Source of the DNA: Tetradesmus obliquus
Lineage: Eukaryota > Chlorophyta > Chlorophyceae > Sphaeropleales > Scenedesmaceae
DNA: 64,000 nt
Direction of reading: 5' to 3'
NCBI GenBank assembly: GCA_030272155.1
Contig: CP126198.1
Span: forward strand, 5,678,501-5,742,500
Shown one piece after another: positions 51,081 to 60,698 of the stretch. Below the pieces are notes generated by a model, which had not been told where the DNA came from, did no database searches, and was given only the letters and a program-made list of their open reading frames with translations. How positions within the stretch are numbered: the stretch's first letter is position 1; every line of letters begins with the position of its first letter. The position numbers and the translations under genes are program-made.

Positions 51081-53102
51081 CTGCTGCTGCTGCTGACTGC
51101 GCTGCTGCTGCTGCTGCTGCTGGCGCCCCACCTGCGATTATGTGCCTGAAGAGCATCTCCCTCAGCTGCTTGTCATTCACACGGAACAGCTTGAACAGCA
51201 GCGGCAGCAGCAGCACAGGGTCCAGCTGCAAAGGCGGGGCACCAAAGACAGGGCCCAAAAAGGCACAGCAGCAAGTGAGGGAATGTCAGGCACATCCTTG
51301 TCACAAGCGGCACTGAAGCAGCGGGGCAGCCCAAAAAATGCTGCTGCAGCTGGCAGTGTGCCCATGTGCTGCTGCTGCAGGTCATTACTACTGCTGTGAA
51401 GCCACCTGCAGGATGCGCGAAGAGCTCTAGTAGCTCTAGCATCAAGCTGCACATTAGCACACTTGACCTCGAAGACAAGACCCAGATGCCGCATCTGCAC
51501 ATGCTGCAACTGCTGCAACTGGCTCACATATTCACTACAATGTGCACCTGCACCAAGTTCAACGCACCTGGTTCCTGTTGCGCAGCAGGATGAGCGCCTG
51601 CACCATGGAGCGCCGCAGCGCCGCGTCCAGCCGCGCCTGCTGCTCCTCCAGCAGCGACATCAGCTCGCCAGCAAAGCCGGCAGTGCTGGTGGGGTAGCAC
51701 TTGGACACCTGCGGCAGCAGCAGCAGCAAGTTCAGCTCGCTAGCAAAGCCGGCAGTGCTGGTGGGGTAGCACTTGCACACCTGCAGCAGCAGCAGCAGCA
51801 GCAGCAGCAATGTGCAGCAAGCTCAGCTCGCCAGCAAAGCCGGCAGTGCTGGTGGGGTAGCACTTGGATACCTGCGGCAGCAGCAGCAGCAGCAGCAACA
51901 GCAACAGCAAGTTCAGCTCGCTAGCAACGCCAGCTGTGCTGCGCTGTGTTAAGCACTGCCAGCCGTGCTGCTGCTGATGTGGCACTGCAGTGGCCAGGCC
52001 AGCCACAGCATGGCAGCCAACCCCTTGGAGTAGTAAGCAGGCCACAGTAGGCTGTTGTGTGGCCTGCTACTACTCCTGGTTATGGCAGTGAGGCTTGGAA
52101 GCGCAGCAGCTGCTGCCGCTGCTTGTCAATACCAGCACACTCGCAGCCGCAGCCGCTGCTGCTGCCATTGGCCGGGCTTCATTAGTGCCCACGTCACATC
52201 GTCGCCAATGCTGCCATCAGAAACGCCATTTATGCTTCACTTGCTGCCTCCGCTGCTGCTGAACGGTGGAGTCACCCTACTTCTCAGGTCCCATGGCCCC
52301 GTGCTGCTGCTGCTGCTGCTGCATTTACTCTGAATGAATCTGGTCTGCCATATGCCATGTAGTACACGCTGACGGCTGCTGCGGGGGTCACCTGTGCGAT
52401 GAAGGTGATGCAGTCTGCAAACTCCTTGCTGTCTTGGCTGGGCTTGAGCTGGAACAGCTGCAGGCACGCCTGGTAGTGGCGGTACTGTTGCGCACAGCAG
52501 CAGCAGCAGCAGCAAAAGCCACAGCATGGGCCCACACATACACATCAGAGGCGCAAGCAACAGAGACAGGAGTGTCGGCAGGATTGCACACGCGTAAAAG
52601 GGCTGCAGCTGCTGTGTGTATGGTCTGGCCCAGATGTGTGGCAGTTCTGTATACTTGATGGCAGGAAAGATACGTACCAGAACATGTGCTGCTGCAAGTG
52701 CTGATGCTGCAAGCAGGGACTGCTGCTACTTGCTGTGCTGCTGGCACTGCTGCTGCTGCTGCTGCTGCTGGCAGCTGAGCAGTAAAGCTGATGCATGACC
52801 TTAAATGCCATAGACCTGGAAAACCCCAACAGAACACAACAGCAAACACCATATGTTTCACAAAGTTGGCTGTGCTCGGCCACGCCATGCCCGCAGCCTC
52901 ACAGTAACCTTGCTGCCTGGCCCGCCTGCAGCCCTACCTGCAACATGAACTCGTCTTTGTATCCATCTGGATCCCTTTTTATGTTGGCCTGCGCGTAAGG
53001 TAACTGCACTTAGCTTTTCTGTCGAGTTTAGCGGGCAAGTTCCGCTGTTTGGCGCTGCTGCATTACCTGCAGCTTCAGAAGGTCTGCCGCGCTATACACC
53101 AT
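44466..53102 (-). CDS. SDA1: SDA1 homologue (60S ribosomal subunit biogenesis/export factor)
   Basis: Sixteen exons, 817 aa, every junction in phase: complement(join(44466..44713, 45240..45421, 46184..46847, 47181..47268, 47666..47756, 48137..48234, 48439..48526, 48791..48876, 49316..49450, 50129..50310, 50556..50732, 51132..51225, 51568..51708, 52392..52484, 52938..52988, 53067..53102)). Signatures: [164 protein letters not shown], a strongly acidic tract in exon 14, [11 protein letters not shown] and a basic C-terminus ([21 protein letters not shown]). Yeast Sda1 (767 aa) is nucleolar/nuclear and needed for pre-60S maturation and export. TATATAA lies within ten bases of the ATG, so the 5' UTR may be very short. 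Eight of 15 introns carry duplicated exon edges. Confidence 0.96.
44990..45330 (-). repeat. Duplicated donor edge of SDA1 exon 15
   Basis: The coding end of exon 15 ([20 protein letters not shown], then AADDLTG with donor GTGCGC) recurs about 236 bases downstream in intron 15 as a copy whose DNA differs in several bases but still codes [16 protein letters not shown] and keeps CACAGGTGCG. Confidence 0.92.
45400..45845 (-). repeat. Four copies of the SDA1 exon 15 acceptor edge
   Basis: GCAG|GCAGCTGCAGCGCCG(C/T)GC followed by GCTGATCAAG-like text ([12 protein letters not shown]) appears at about 45400-45430, 45519-45551, 45630-45673 and 45801-45843. All have an AG in front. Only the copy nearest exon 15 reads on into the gene. 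The spacers are purine-rich GGTG/AGGA tracts on the plus strand. Confidence 0.93.
47270..47301 (+). repeat. (CAG)n, sense (CTG)n, before the SDA1 exon 13 acceptor
   Basis: About ten CAG units on the plus strand end exactly at the exon 13 acceptor in the minus-strand transcript. Confidence 0.93.
47460..47705 (-). repeat. Three copies of the SDA1 exon 12 donor edge
   Basis: Segments coding CPLVMS(E/K)ELLQ or its remnant, each ending CTGCTGCAG|GT, occur at 47666 (used), about 47563 and about 47463, roughly 100 bases apart. Two have a GTGAG donor; the third has GTCAGA. Confidence 0.9.
47796..47846 (+). repeat. (CAG)17 microsatellite in SDA1 intron 11
   Basis: Seventeen CAG units on the plus strand, (CTG)17 in the transcript, about 40 bases before the exon 12 acceptor, which itself follows a further CTG tract. 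Confidence 0.95.
47922..48205 (-). repeat. Three copies of the SDA1 exon 11 donor edge
   Basis: Exon 11 end ([17 protein letters not shown] plus the donor) at 48137-48200 recurs at about 48038-48093 (degenerate, no donor) and about 47922-47981 (near-identical, donor CAG|GTGGGC). The plus-strand text AGCACCA and CAAAACCC accompanies both intron copies. Confidence 0.92.
48225..48460 (-). repeat. Matched 19-bp AG|GT duplication at both ends of SDA1 intron 10
   Basis: On the transcript strand ACGTGACGCAGGTGCTGGC spans the donor at 48439/48438 and also the acceptor at 48235/48234. The first half is the end of exon 10 (DVTQ); the second half is the start of exon 11 (VLA). The intron lies exactly between the two AG|GT points. 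Confidence 0.95.
49186..49380 (-). repeat. Duplicated donor edge of SDA1 exon 8
   Basis: Exon 8 end ([15 protein letters not shown] plus GTGCGGCGC) at 49316-49370 is repeated about 124 bases downstream at 49186-49246 with GTGCGCCGC. Both copies keep the reading and the donor. Confidence 0.94.
49660..50205 (-). repeat. Four copies of the SDA1 exon 7 donor edge
   Basis: [11 protein letters not shown](N/K)EEVYKATHK plus the donor GTGGG and an ACATGACATGTTA-like stretch is present four times (about 50129-50200, 49973-50065, 49830-49910 and 49668-49755). Copies 2-4 share Lys where the used exon has Asn. Each unit begins near CAGCAGCGAGGACGAG, a possible acceptor. Confidence 0.95.
51640..51960 (-). 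repeat. Four copies of the SDA1 exon 4 acceptor edge
   Basis: CAG|GTGTCCAAGTGCTACCCCAC followed by codons for STAGFAGEL recurs at 51708 (used), about 51785 and about 51875, with a partial fourth copy at about 51905-51950. CTG tracts (transcript strand) separate them, and each full copy has an acceptor AG. Confidence 0.95.
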
Positions 53103-53608
53103 GTTTATATAAGTTTGTCTTGACGTTAAGCTGCAGCAAAAAGCATGACCAGCATTCCAGCGATGGCAGTCACTCGTAGCAGTGAAATCAAGCCTACAGA
53201 GAGCGTGTAAAACCAAGCAAAATAATAGTACAATACGTTTCAACCCCAATGAAGTTGTATAGAAGCGCTAAGTCCCATAATTCCATGTACCTGTCATGTG
53301 GTGGGCTGAGCCCTCGACCTGCTGCACAGATGTATCTGTGTGCTGTGCGGTTGATACGAACGTTGAGCTTGTCTTCTCAGCACGGCAGTGACCCGCATGT
53401 TGATGCAGGACGTCAGCAGAGTAAGCTAGGGTTGTCCCTCTTGCAAGCCGTGTAGTGGTCCGGGAACGACACACCCCCGATCGACGTTGTTTCGCACCAT
53501 ATATGGTAATCCAAGCTCTGCAGGCGGTGTCAATGCCTGTCGACTAGACTTTCTCTCCCTGGTCCCGAGACCCGCACACTCTGCAACCCCGCACTTCAGC
53601 TTGCCAAG
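53103..53608. promoter_or_regulatory. Possible bidirectional promoter between SDA1 and the 53609 gene
   Basis: About 500 bases separate the SDA1 start (minus) from the next plus-strand start. Shared regulation is inference and depends on the plus-strand gene being real. Confidence 0.35.
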
Positions 53609-54818
53609 ATGATGCTCCAAGAAGGATACTACGACTGTGCGTCTTTGCCAAGCAGCGGTGGCCTCAGAAGGCGCAGCAGCGCGAAGCTTGAGGATAGGCC
53701 TGTGGACAAAAGTCTGCACAAACCCCCGGCAGCAAACATGAACGTCCGCCAGCCCTACACGCGCCAGCAGCAGCGAACAAGCAACGATGAGGACGTCTTG
53801 CTGGATTGCAGAGTCAACCGCGCAGTGTCAGACCCTGGGTCCCTGCAGGGGGAGGCAGGGCAGGATGCTACAGCCTCGCCAGCAGCAGCTGGGGTGCTGG
53901 GGTGAGTCTGCCAGCAGAGGCTGAGCAACATGCACACATCATTATTTACTTTGATGAGTTTTATACGATGAAGTCGTGTTTATTTCATAAACTGCAGGCT
54001 GTGCTGCTGCTGCTGCCTGTGCCATACTCCCCCTTCCATTCACGCGTGCCAGTCGACACGCTTATGTCAGCTGGCAAGCTGGCGCATGCACAACAGCACC
54101 AGTCTCCCAGCGCTGAATAGGTGACAGCCAGCTGTCAGCGTTAAACTGCGAGCCGTTGTTCCTGGGAAGCTGCGGGCGATCCAAGCTACAATACATCACC
54201 AGCTGGGCTGCAGCTGCCCCGTGAGCGTCCACAACACGCCCCCATAACTCGCACCGCTGCCGCGCCGCCATGATGGCATTCCTGCCATATGTTTCCTGCA
54301 GGCGCTTTGCCAGTTTGAGCGCAGCCGCCATCAGCAGCAGCCTGCCGCTGCTGCGCGGTTTCAGCGGCGGCGCTGCCGCTGCTGCTGCCAAGCCAGCCAG
54401 CGCCAGGGCCTCACTTGACAGCAGCAGCAGCAGCGACATCGCACAGCAGCAGCAGCAGCGTGACCAGGCCGCCCACCATGAAGGCATGGCGCGACAGGAT
54501 GCTGCAGCTACAACTGCCCTGCTGTCTGGTGACAGTGATGTAACACATGCGGCGTCACGCCGCCACGCACCCGCTGCAGCAGCAATGCCATGTGAGCCGC
54601 AGCACCTGATCAGCGCTGCCGGCAGCAGCGACGTTTCCTGCAAGCTGCAGGAGACGTCACTTGCAGGAAACACGGCGGCTGACCTGGCGGCTGCTGTCGT
54701 GGCACTCCGCGCAGGCTACATGGATGCTGCTGCGCCTGCTGGATCCCTTGGGGTACCTGGGGCGCGGCTGCTGCTGGCTACTGCGGTTGGCGCTGGCAAG
54801 GGCACTTACAAGGTCAAG
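53609..54818 (+). CDS. Unknown gene, two exons modelled (3' part not resolved)
   Basis: Exon 1, 53609..53901, starts AAGATGATGCTCC (MMLQEGYYDCASLPSSGG) and ends at GG|GTGAGT. Exon 2, 54302..54818, follows TTTCCTGCAG and continues the same frame (RFASLSAAAISSSLPLLRG ... GKGTYKVK), ending at AAG|GTGCGG. A third exon after CCGAAG at about 55222 (VIEAEQKQQQAELAADF) would fit the phase. The middle is Ala/Ser/Gln-rich. I do not recognise the protein. A minus-strand ORF (54062-54673) overlaps exon 2 and codes a protein-like stretch (LKLAKRLQETYGRNA), so the strand of this locus is not settled. Confidence 0.35.
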
Positions 54819-54883
54819 GTGCGGCAGTGTGCAGCCTGCTTGCTGCCAGCCTGCATGTTGTCAAGTGTGCGTCTAGTGAGCTA

Positions 54884-57459
54884 GTTTAAGTTGGGCAGCG
54901 CCTTGCATCCCTGCCAGCTGGTGACACATGTGCACAGATAGCATGCCAACAACTTATTGGCAATGCTCACACCAGGTGGCAGCTGTAGTCTGAGCAGCCA
55001 TGTCTTTGTGTGGGGGGCATTAGATTTGCACCCACAAGAACGATGCTGATAGTTTGCCGCTGCTGCTGCTGCTGCTGCTGTCTCACTGCTGCACAGTCTG
55101 ACAAGGGTGCCAAGAAGTCAGTGTGAGGGCGGTGCTGCTGGCTGGCTGAGTGGCGCTGCTGGTGCAGTTGGTGCACTGATTGGTATGCTTTATGAACCTG
55201 CCAGGTTGTCTCCTGTCCGAAGGTCATAGAAGCTGAACAGAAGCAGCAGCAGGCGGAGCTGGCTGCTGACTTTTGTGAGGTTGGGACCTGGCACGCCTGC
55301 GGCTCTTGGCAGCAGCATTGAGCAGGTTCAGTGAGTTGATCCTGTGCGAGGCACCAAATTCTTGCGTGAGCTTTGGTTGGTTGTGGCAGGGGTGTGGTGG
55401 CCTGACTTGGAGCTGCGCGGCAGCAACATGCACAAGTGTGGGTGGCGGCAGCAGCAGCAGCACCGGGCGCAGAGGCGGTGTGGCTTTTACAGGAGCAGTC
55501 CACGGTCTCTGCTGTTCGTGCTACGCCTCCTGTGGTTCAGGAGGAGCAGGGTGCTGGGGCAGCCATGCAGGCGCCGCCATAATTCCGCGGCAATCTGCAC
55601 GTCCTGTCCAACCACTTCAGCACCCATAGGCTTTCGCTGCTGCAGATGTTTTGTGGAAAGGGGGTCCCCAGGGGCTAAACAATGCATGTCTGTTGGCAGT
55701 CGTCAAGCACTCGTTTGCGTTTTATCGAGCTCAACACGCACACTGCGTCTTGAGCCTTGCCACTGCTCATGTGTAGTGGTAGAAGCATGGGTTGTTTCAC
55801 ATTTGGCAAGAGCCGCATTGCAAGCTGCTGGCTGGGCTGGGGCACGCTGCCAGGCTGGCTCTGCAGCTACAGCAGCAGCAGCTTGCACAACCTTACTCAG
55901 CTGGCACAGTGCACACATATGTGTGCTGCTGCCGAGTGTGGTGTGGGTGCATCACGGTGCATGCACCATGCATGAACGGAAAGGTGATGGGCTGGGCCGT
56001 TATCTTAATCTCGCTCAGCTCTTGGCCACACCCCCGTGCATAGTGCACAACAAGAAGGGCTGCATCGGTGGGTTCATGGCGTGCATCATGCATGTGCATG
56101 TACAGCGTGTACGCCGATGTACACACATTGTGCGTGTGTCAGCAAAGCACGGCAGTTGGCAAGCCTGTGGCGGTTCTCCTGTCTCAGCATTCTAGAGTTG
56201 TGACCATAGCTGCGGCAGCAAAGTGGGCAATGCTATCAGAGTTTTTAGTATGGCTTCAAGGGCCCACAGCAGCAGTACATTCAGCATGTCATGTGTGACT
56301 TGTTGATTAGCAACTTCAAGGGCCAAGATCAACCCTGGCAGGCGACGCATGAAGCAGCAATGTGGGTTTGCATGTTGCTGTAGCAGTAGCTACTTTGGTG
56401 TGGTGGTGTGCAGCTACATGTGAAGTTCTTTGGCCTGGTTGGGAGTAGAGGGCTGACGTGCGGTGGACAGGGTGATGTTTGATAGGGCTGACTGCTCAGC
56501 AATCTACTTCGCATCTGCATGTTCAAGTGCATTAAACCACGTGAATTGTCACCTCTGCTGCAGTGTGAAGCTGCAGCGCTTTTATTCTTGTGTCGCAAAT
56601 CAACCTCTGCTGCAGTGAGAAAGTTGCAGCGCTTTTATACTTGCAGTGTTAAATCAACCAGGGCCACACATTTATGTGGCTGTGAGAGCTTGATGAGCAA
56701 GCTCTACAGCCACAGAAACGTGTGGCCCGGGTGGATTTGGCACAGCAGGTATACAAGCGCTGCTATCTCTCACTGCAGCAGAGGTCGCTTTGCCACAGCC
56801 TGTGCTGAGCAAGTATCAAAGCGCTGCAATCTCACTGCCGCAGAGGCCACTAGTGTCACCAGGTGCAGAGTCGCACTGTAGGTGCACTCACCTCCAGAAT
56901 TTCCCTGAGAGTTTTGCCAGTAGTGTCACACCTGCCCTGTTGCCGTGTACACTTGTTCTATCTCACCACTCATGTTTCTTATTTAACCGCACAGTCGGTA
57001 CTGTGTGTCCCTGTTTTACTAGTGATTCCGCTGAAGCTGCCGGCCTTGCCGCCCCAGCTTACGGCGCAGGCTGTAACATTACCCGCCTGATTGTCCCTGT
57101 GCCCTGTCCAGCAGAGACCTGCTACTAGCAGGCCTAGTAGGCCTGCATAGGTCTCTGCACACCAGTGCATTCGTTTGCTAGCCAGGCGGAGCCTTGAGGA
57201 GCTCAGCGTAAAGCAACAGCCAGCACACTCGACTGCTTGGCTCATCGGTCCTGACAGCCCACAGCACAAGCTTGCATTGCCTGCAACTTGCTGCTTATAG
57301 TTCACTTAAAGCTGGCAGCTTTGCCCCTCAGAGTAACTGCGAAGTCGGATCAGGCAGCCTATGCTGACTATCAGCCAGCTCAGCGCCCCGCGCCAGTACC
57401 TGCCCTGATACAGCCCCTGCCTTGCCAGTCAGCCCGCTACCCTACAGACGCCAGGCTGT
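54884..57459. other. Region without supported gene
   Basis: Contains a plus-strand ORF of 283 codons (55344-56195) rich in Cys, Trp, His and Arg, with no motif I know. It may be continuation of the 53609 gene, or chance. Similar GCTGCAGCGCTTTTAT-type pieces recur at about 56570, 56623 and 56815. Nothing firmer can be said. Confidence 0.35.
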
Positions 57460-57624
57460 GATTATCCAGTGAAAAGTCAGTGGGACGGTGGGATAATCGC
57501 CCCAGTGATTATCCCAGGATGCACTGACGGATATTCGATTATCTGCCGGATACTCAGTTCGCCTCAGGATTATCGCCAGGATAATCGATGGATAATCGCC
57601 GTGGATAATCCATCGGAATAATAT
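57460..57624. repeat. Array of GGATAATC/GATTATCC motifs (left)
   Basis: Within 165 bases the 7-8-mer GGATAAT or its complement ATTATCC occurs about eight times in both orientations (57461, 57491, 57507, 57537, 57568, 57579, 57590, 57603), spaced about 10-30 bases apart. The motif is rare elsewhere in the window. Confidence 0.85.
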
Positions 57625-57699
57625 CACTTCGTACCAGATTACCCCAGCACTCTCTGGGCACAGCCAGCAGTACGCCACATGCTTTGTTACACCATTCAT

Positions 57700-59930
57700 G
57701 ATTACTGCAATAAGCTGGTCAGCCTCACAGATGCAGCTGTGCTCCAGTAAATGGCGCCACGTGCACCGCAGCTGGCTGTTGTAGCAGTCAGTCAGCTGAG
57801 ATGCAGCAAGATGCTGACGTCATGACATGACCGTGCTATGGTCATGACCGTGCTATGGTCACTCATATGCCCACAATTGCACACACCAGCGGCTAAACAG
57901 CACACCGTATGCGTGACTCAGAGCAACGACAATGCTCCACCATCTACAAAAGCCAGTTGCTGTCCTGCAGCAACACCATCAAGACAGATTGCAAGCAAGC
58001 AACTGAACCAGCACCCAAGCAATCGCCTGCAGGCCAGCTGGTCTGCCACACAACCCAACACCACAACACAAATGTAAAAGCACAAATAAATGTTCCTGCT
58101 CTAGCTCAAAGCTCCGAGTCTGCATGGCGTGCATCCTTTTGCTGCCTGTCTGCTACGGTCAGCCAGCAAACATTCATCAAAATGCTGCAGGATCCAAGCT
58201 TCACCTGCAGCTGATGCAGCAACAAACATGCAAGCCACTCCATTACTGTTGTATTCATTTGGCAACAGCACATAATACCATACTGTGTGTGAGCATACAC
58301 TAGCTGCTGCACATGCTCAGTGTGCTGGGCGCGCAGCCCGTGCTGCTGTGCATGGCGCACAAGGCAGTCACCATAGCAAAATATATCTGGCTATAACTCT
58401 CACTGATGACTTCTTATCAGCGCTACTAGCAGCTGCTGTTGGCAGAACATGTCCTGCTATGCAAACTGACGACTTTGCAAGGGCACTTGGCTAGGCCAGC
58501 ACCTGATCACCTGCCTAGCTAACCAAACAACGTCAGCTATGTGCCGCACGCCGTGATGCGTGATGCTGATGGCAGCCACCCACCGCATACAAGAGCGTCA
58601 TCCAGCTCACTATGCAGCTGTAGACAGCATGCGTGCTGCTGTGTACCTGCTTTCGGGCAACACAAACATCATCACTGCATCCCTCAACAACCACTGGTGC
58701 TGCAGCAGATCTGACCAACCCTGCACAACACCCGCCCAAACCACCAGCTGCGTCGCTGCTTCGTGCGCTCAGCCGTGTTGACCAGACCCAATGGCAGCAG
58801 CGACATCGATCCAGTTGGCTTGAAGGTCACAAGACAACCCTATCCGGTAACACCATTGTTGTGGCCCACCTGGTATGGGGTAAGGCGCAGCACACCAGCA
58901 GCAGCAGCACACAGCAGGGCAGGAGTGCTGTGGATCAGGACGCTGAGCAATATGTCGAGCTGATGAACAGATTTCCAGCAGATCAGCTGCCAAACCTGGT
59001 AAGTATATACACCTGCTATGGCCTAGATGGAGTCACCTGCTGCTGTATGTTCCAGTGGCGCTGCTGCACTTTACCTACTTGCTTTCTGACGTAGGGCAGA
59101 GCCCCAGATCACGGACGCACCTGCTCATATGCCATCAGTATTGCTTCATACGTTATCCACCGTCCAGTTCAGTGCATTGGCTCTTGTGCCGAGCAGCAGC
59201 AAGTCGCTGCCAGCGACCTCAACTGTTGGCAGCTCCTGCAACCCCCACACTGCATGGCTAGCCCTGATCTAGACCGATGCTTCGCTTATACAAGAAACGC
59301 GTCATCAGACGCACTATGACCGGCAGCGCACGGTCAGGATCAAGCAGGGTAACGGCCGAACAGCTGCTGCGCTCGCGTGTCCATATTGCACGCATCTAGC
59401 CAGGCTATGATATCGGTAAGCTGGACGTATTAAACATTGTATGCACTATCTTTGGCTTTAGAGCATGCTGTGAGATGAAGCTGCGAATAGCTGTCGGTGG
59501 CATTCTTTTGCTGTAACACAGTGACAAGCAAGTGCCCCCCAAGCTTATTCCCGCGATCCTATGTGCACTGCTCGCCTACTGCGAGTATATGAGACATGGC
59601 GTCTTTTGTGCTCTGCTTGGAAAAGGAATGATACAGGCACCACTCACACACCACTGCTGCACCTAGAGCTCCGCAATGCTTGCCAATGATAAGTGGGAAA
59701 GGCAATTGCTCATAAATGTTGCAGATTTTGGGCAATAGCACGTTTCCAACGCAATTTCAAGAGTCCTGGAAATGTTTGTACGTACTACCCGGTCAGAACC
59801 TGTGCTGCAGGGTGCTGCAGGCCTGCTGCCAGCCTTGGCATGGCAGCAATGACTGCCAGGGACCCTGCTCAGAAGTTCCTGCCAACCCAACTCCAACAGC
59901 AGCGTTGCACAATGCCCTGTATGAGATCCT
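57700..59930. other. Sequence between the two GGATAAT arrays
   Basis: No full gene seen. One plus-strand stretch looks exonic: 58795-58999 reads RHRSSWLEGHKTTLSGN, then QDAEQYVELMNRFPADQLP and NL before the donor GTAAGTATAT. A second, at about 59290-59400, reads DRQRTVRIKQGNGRTAAA and CPYCTHLARL. They may be parts of one unmodelled gene, or cargo of a mobile element bounded by the arrays (inference). Confidence 0.3.
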
Positions 59931-59937
59931 GTACTAC

Positions 59938-60108
59938 GCTGTGGATAATCTCTATGCTGTCAGGATATCCAGATGATTATCCAGTGCAATTACAGGATAA
60001 ACACATAATGTTGGATATCCGCCATGCCATGAGGGATATTCAATTTATCCTTGAGATATTAAAGATATTAATCAGATAATCAATTATCCTGTGGGATAAA
60101 CACAGCCT
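59938..60108. repeat. Array of GGATAAT/ATTATCC motifs (right)
   Basis: GGATAAT, GGATAAA, GGATATCC and their complements occur about ten times in 170 bases. The 12-mer GATTATCCAGTG at about 59974 is shared with the left array (57460) in the same orientation. Confidence 0.85.
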
Positions 60109-60655
60109 GGCGTCGGTAGGGCTACTGCTGAGCCTATCTGCCAACTCGGATTGTTTGATGTGTAGTGGTCGTTCCCAGCGCTTGGCACAAGCCGTGCCAG
60201 TGGCACGAGAGCTGCGCCTGCCCGAGTGCCTGCAGCTGCTCCGGTGCAGCCTGCTGCCGCCTTGCTCCCCGCCTGCTCTCCCCCCTGTGTTGCGTTTCCT
60301 GCAGCCCTTGCTCCCTCTGAGCACGCAGCATTGCTTGAAGGTGCGCAGTTGTGCATTTACCATGCCTAAAACTGTCATACTACGCAGGCAACCCCCAGGA
60401 GCCCGGCCACTCGCTAGACATGCATCACTCCCCGCAACAGATACAGCTGTAGACAGCAGCACCCAAACTGTACCAATACATAAAGAACGCGCAGAGCGCT
60501 TCAAACACCGCCCTACAGCCTGCCTGCTTATCAATGCTGAAAAGCGCAAAAAACTTTGCTGAAAAGCGCAACTCTCAGCGTTGCTGTACAATGCCTGCAG
60601 CTGCTGACGGCTGCATAGTATCAAAATGCTGGTGCCTGCAGAACGCACGGCTAAT

Positions 60656-60660
60656 TTACA
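60656..60660 (-). terminator. TGTAA poly(A) signal candidate for the F-box/LRR gene
   Basis: TTACA on the plus strand, TGTAA in the transcript, about 40 bases after the stop. Confidence 0.5.
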
Positions 60661-60698
60661 CCATTCTGATACTTGACTGCTGCAGACAGCTGCCTGCT

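Noticed and set aside
57700..60100. A complete transposon between the GGATAAT arrays
   Set aside because: No transposase, clear terminal inverted repeats or target-site duplication could be seen, so the idea is kept only as a finding.
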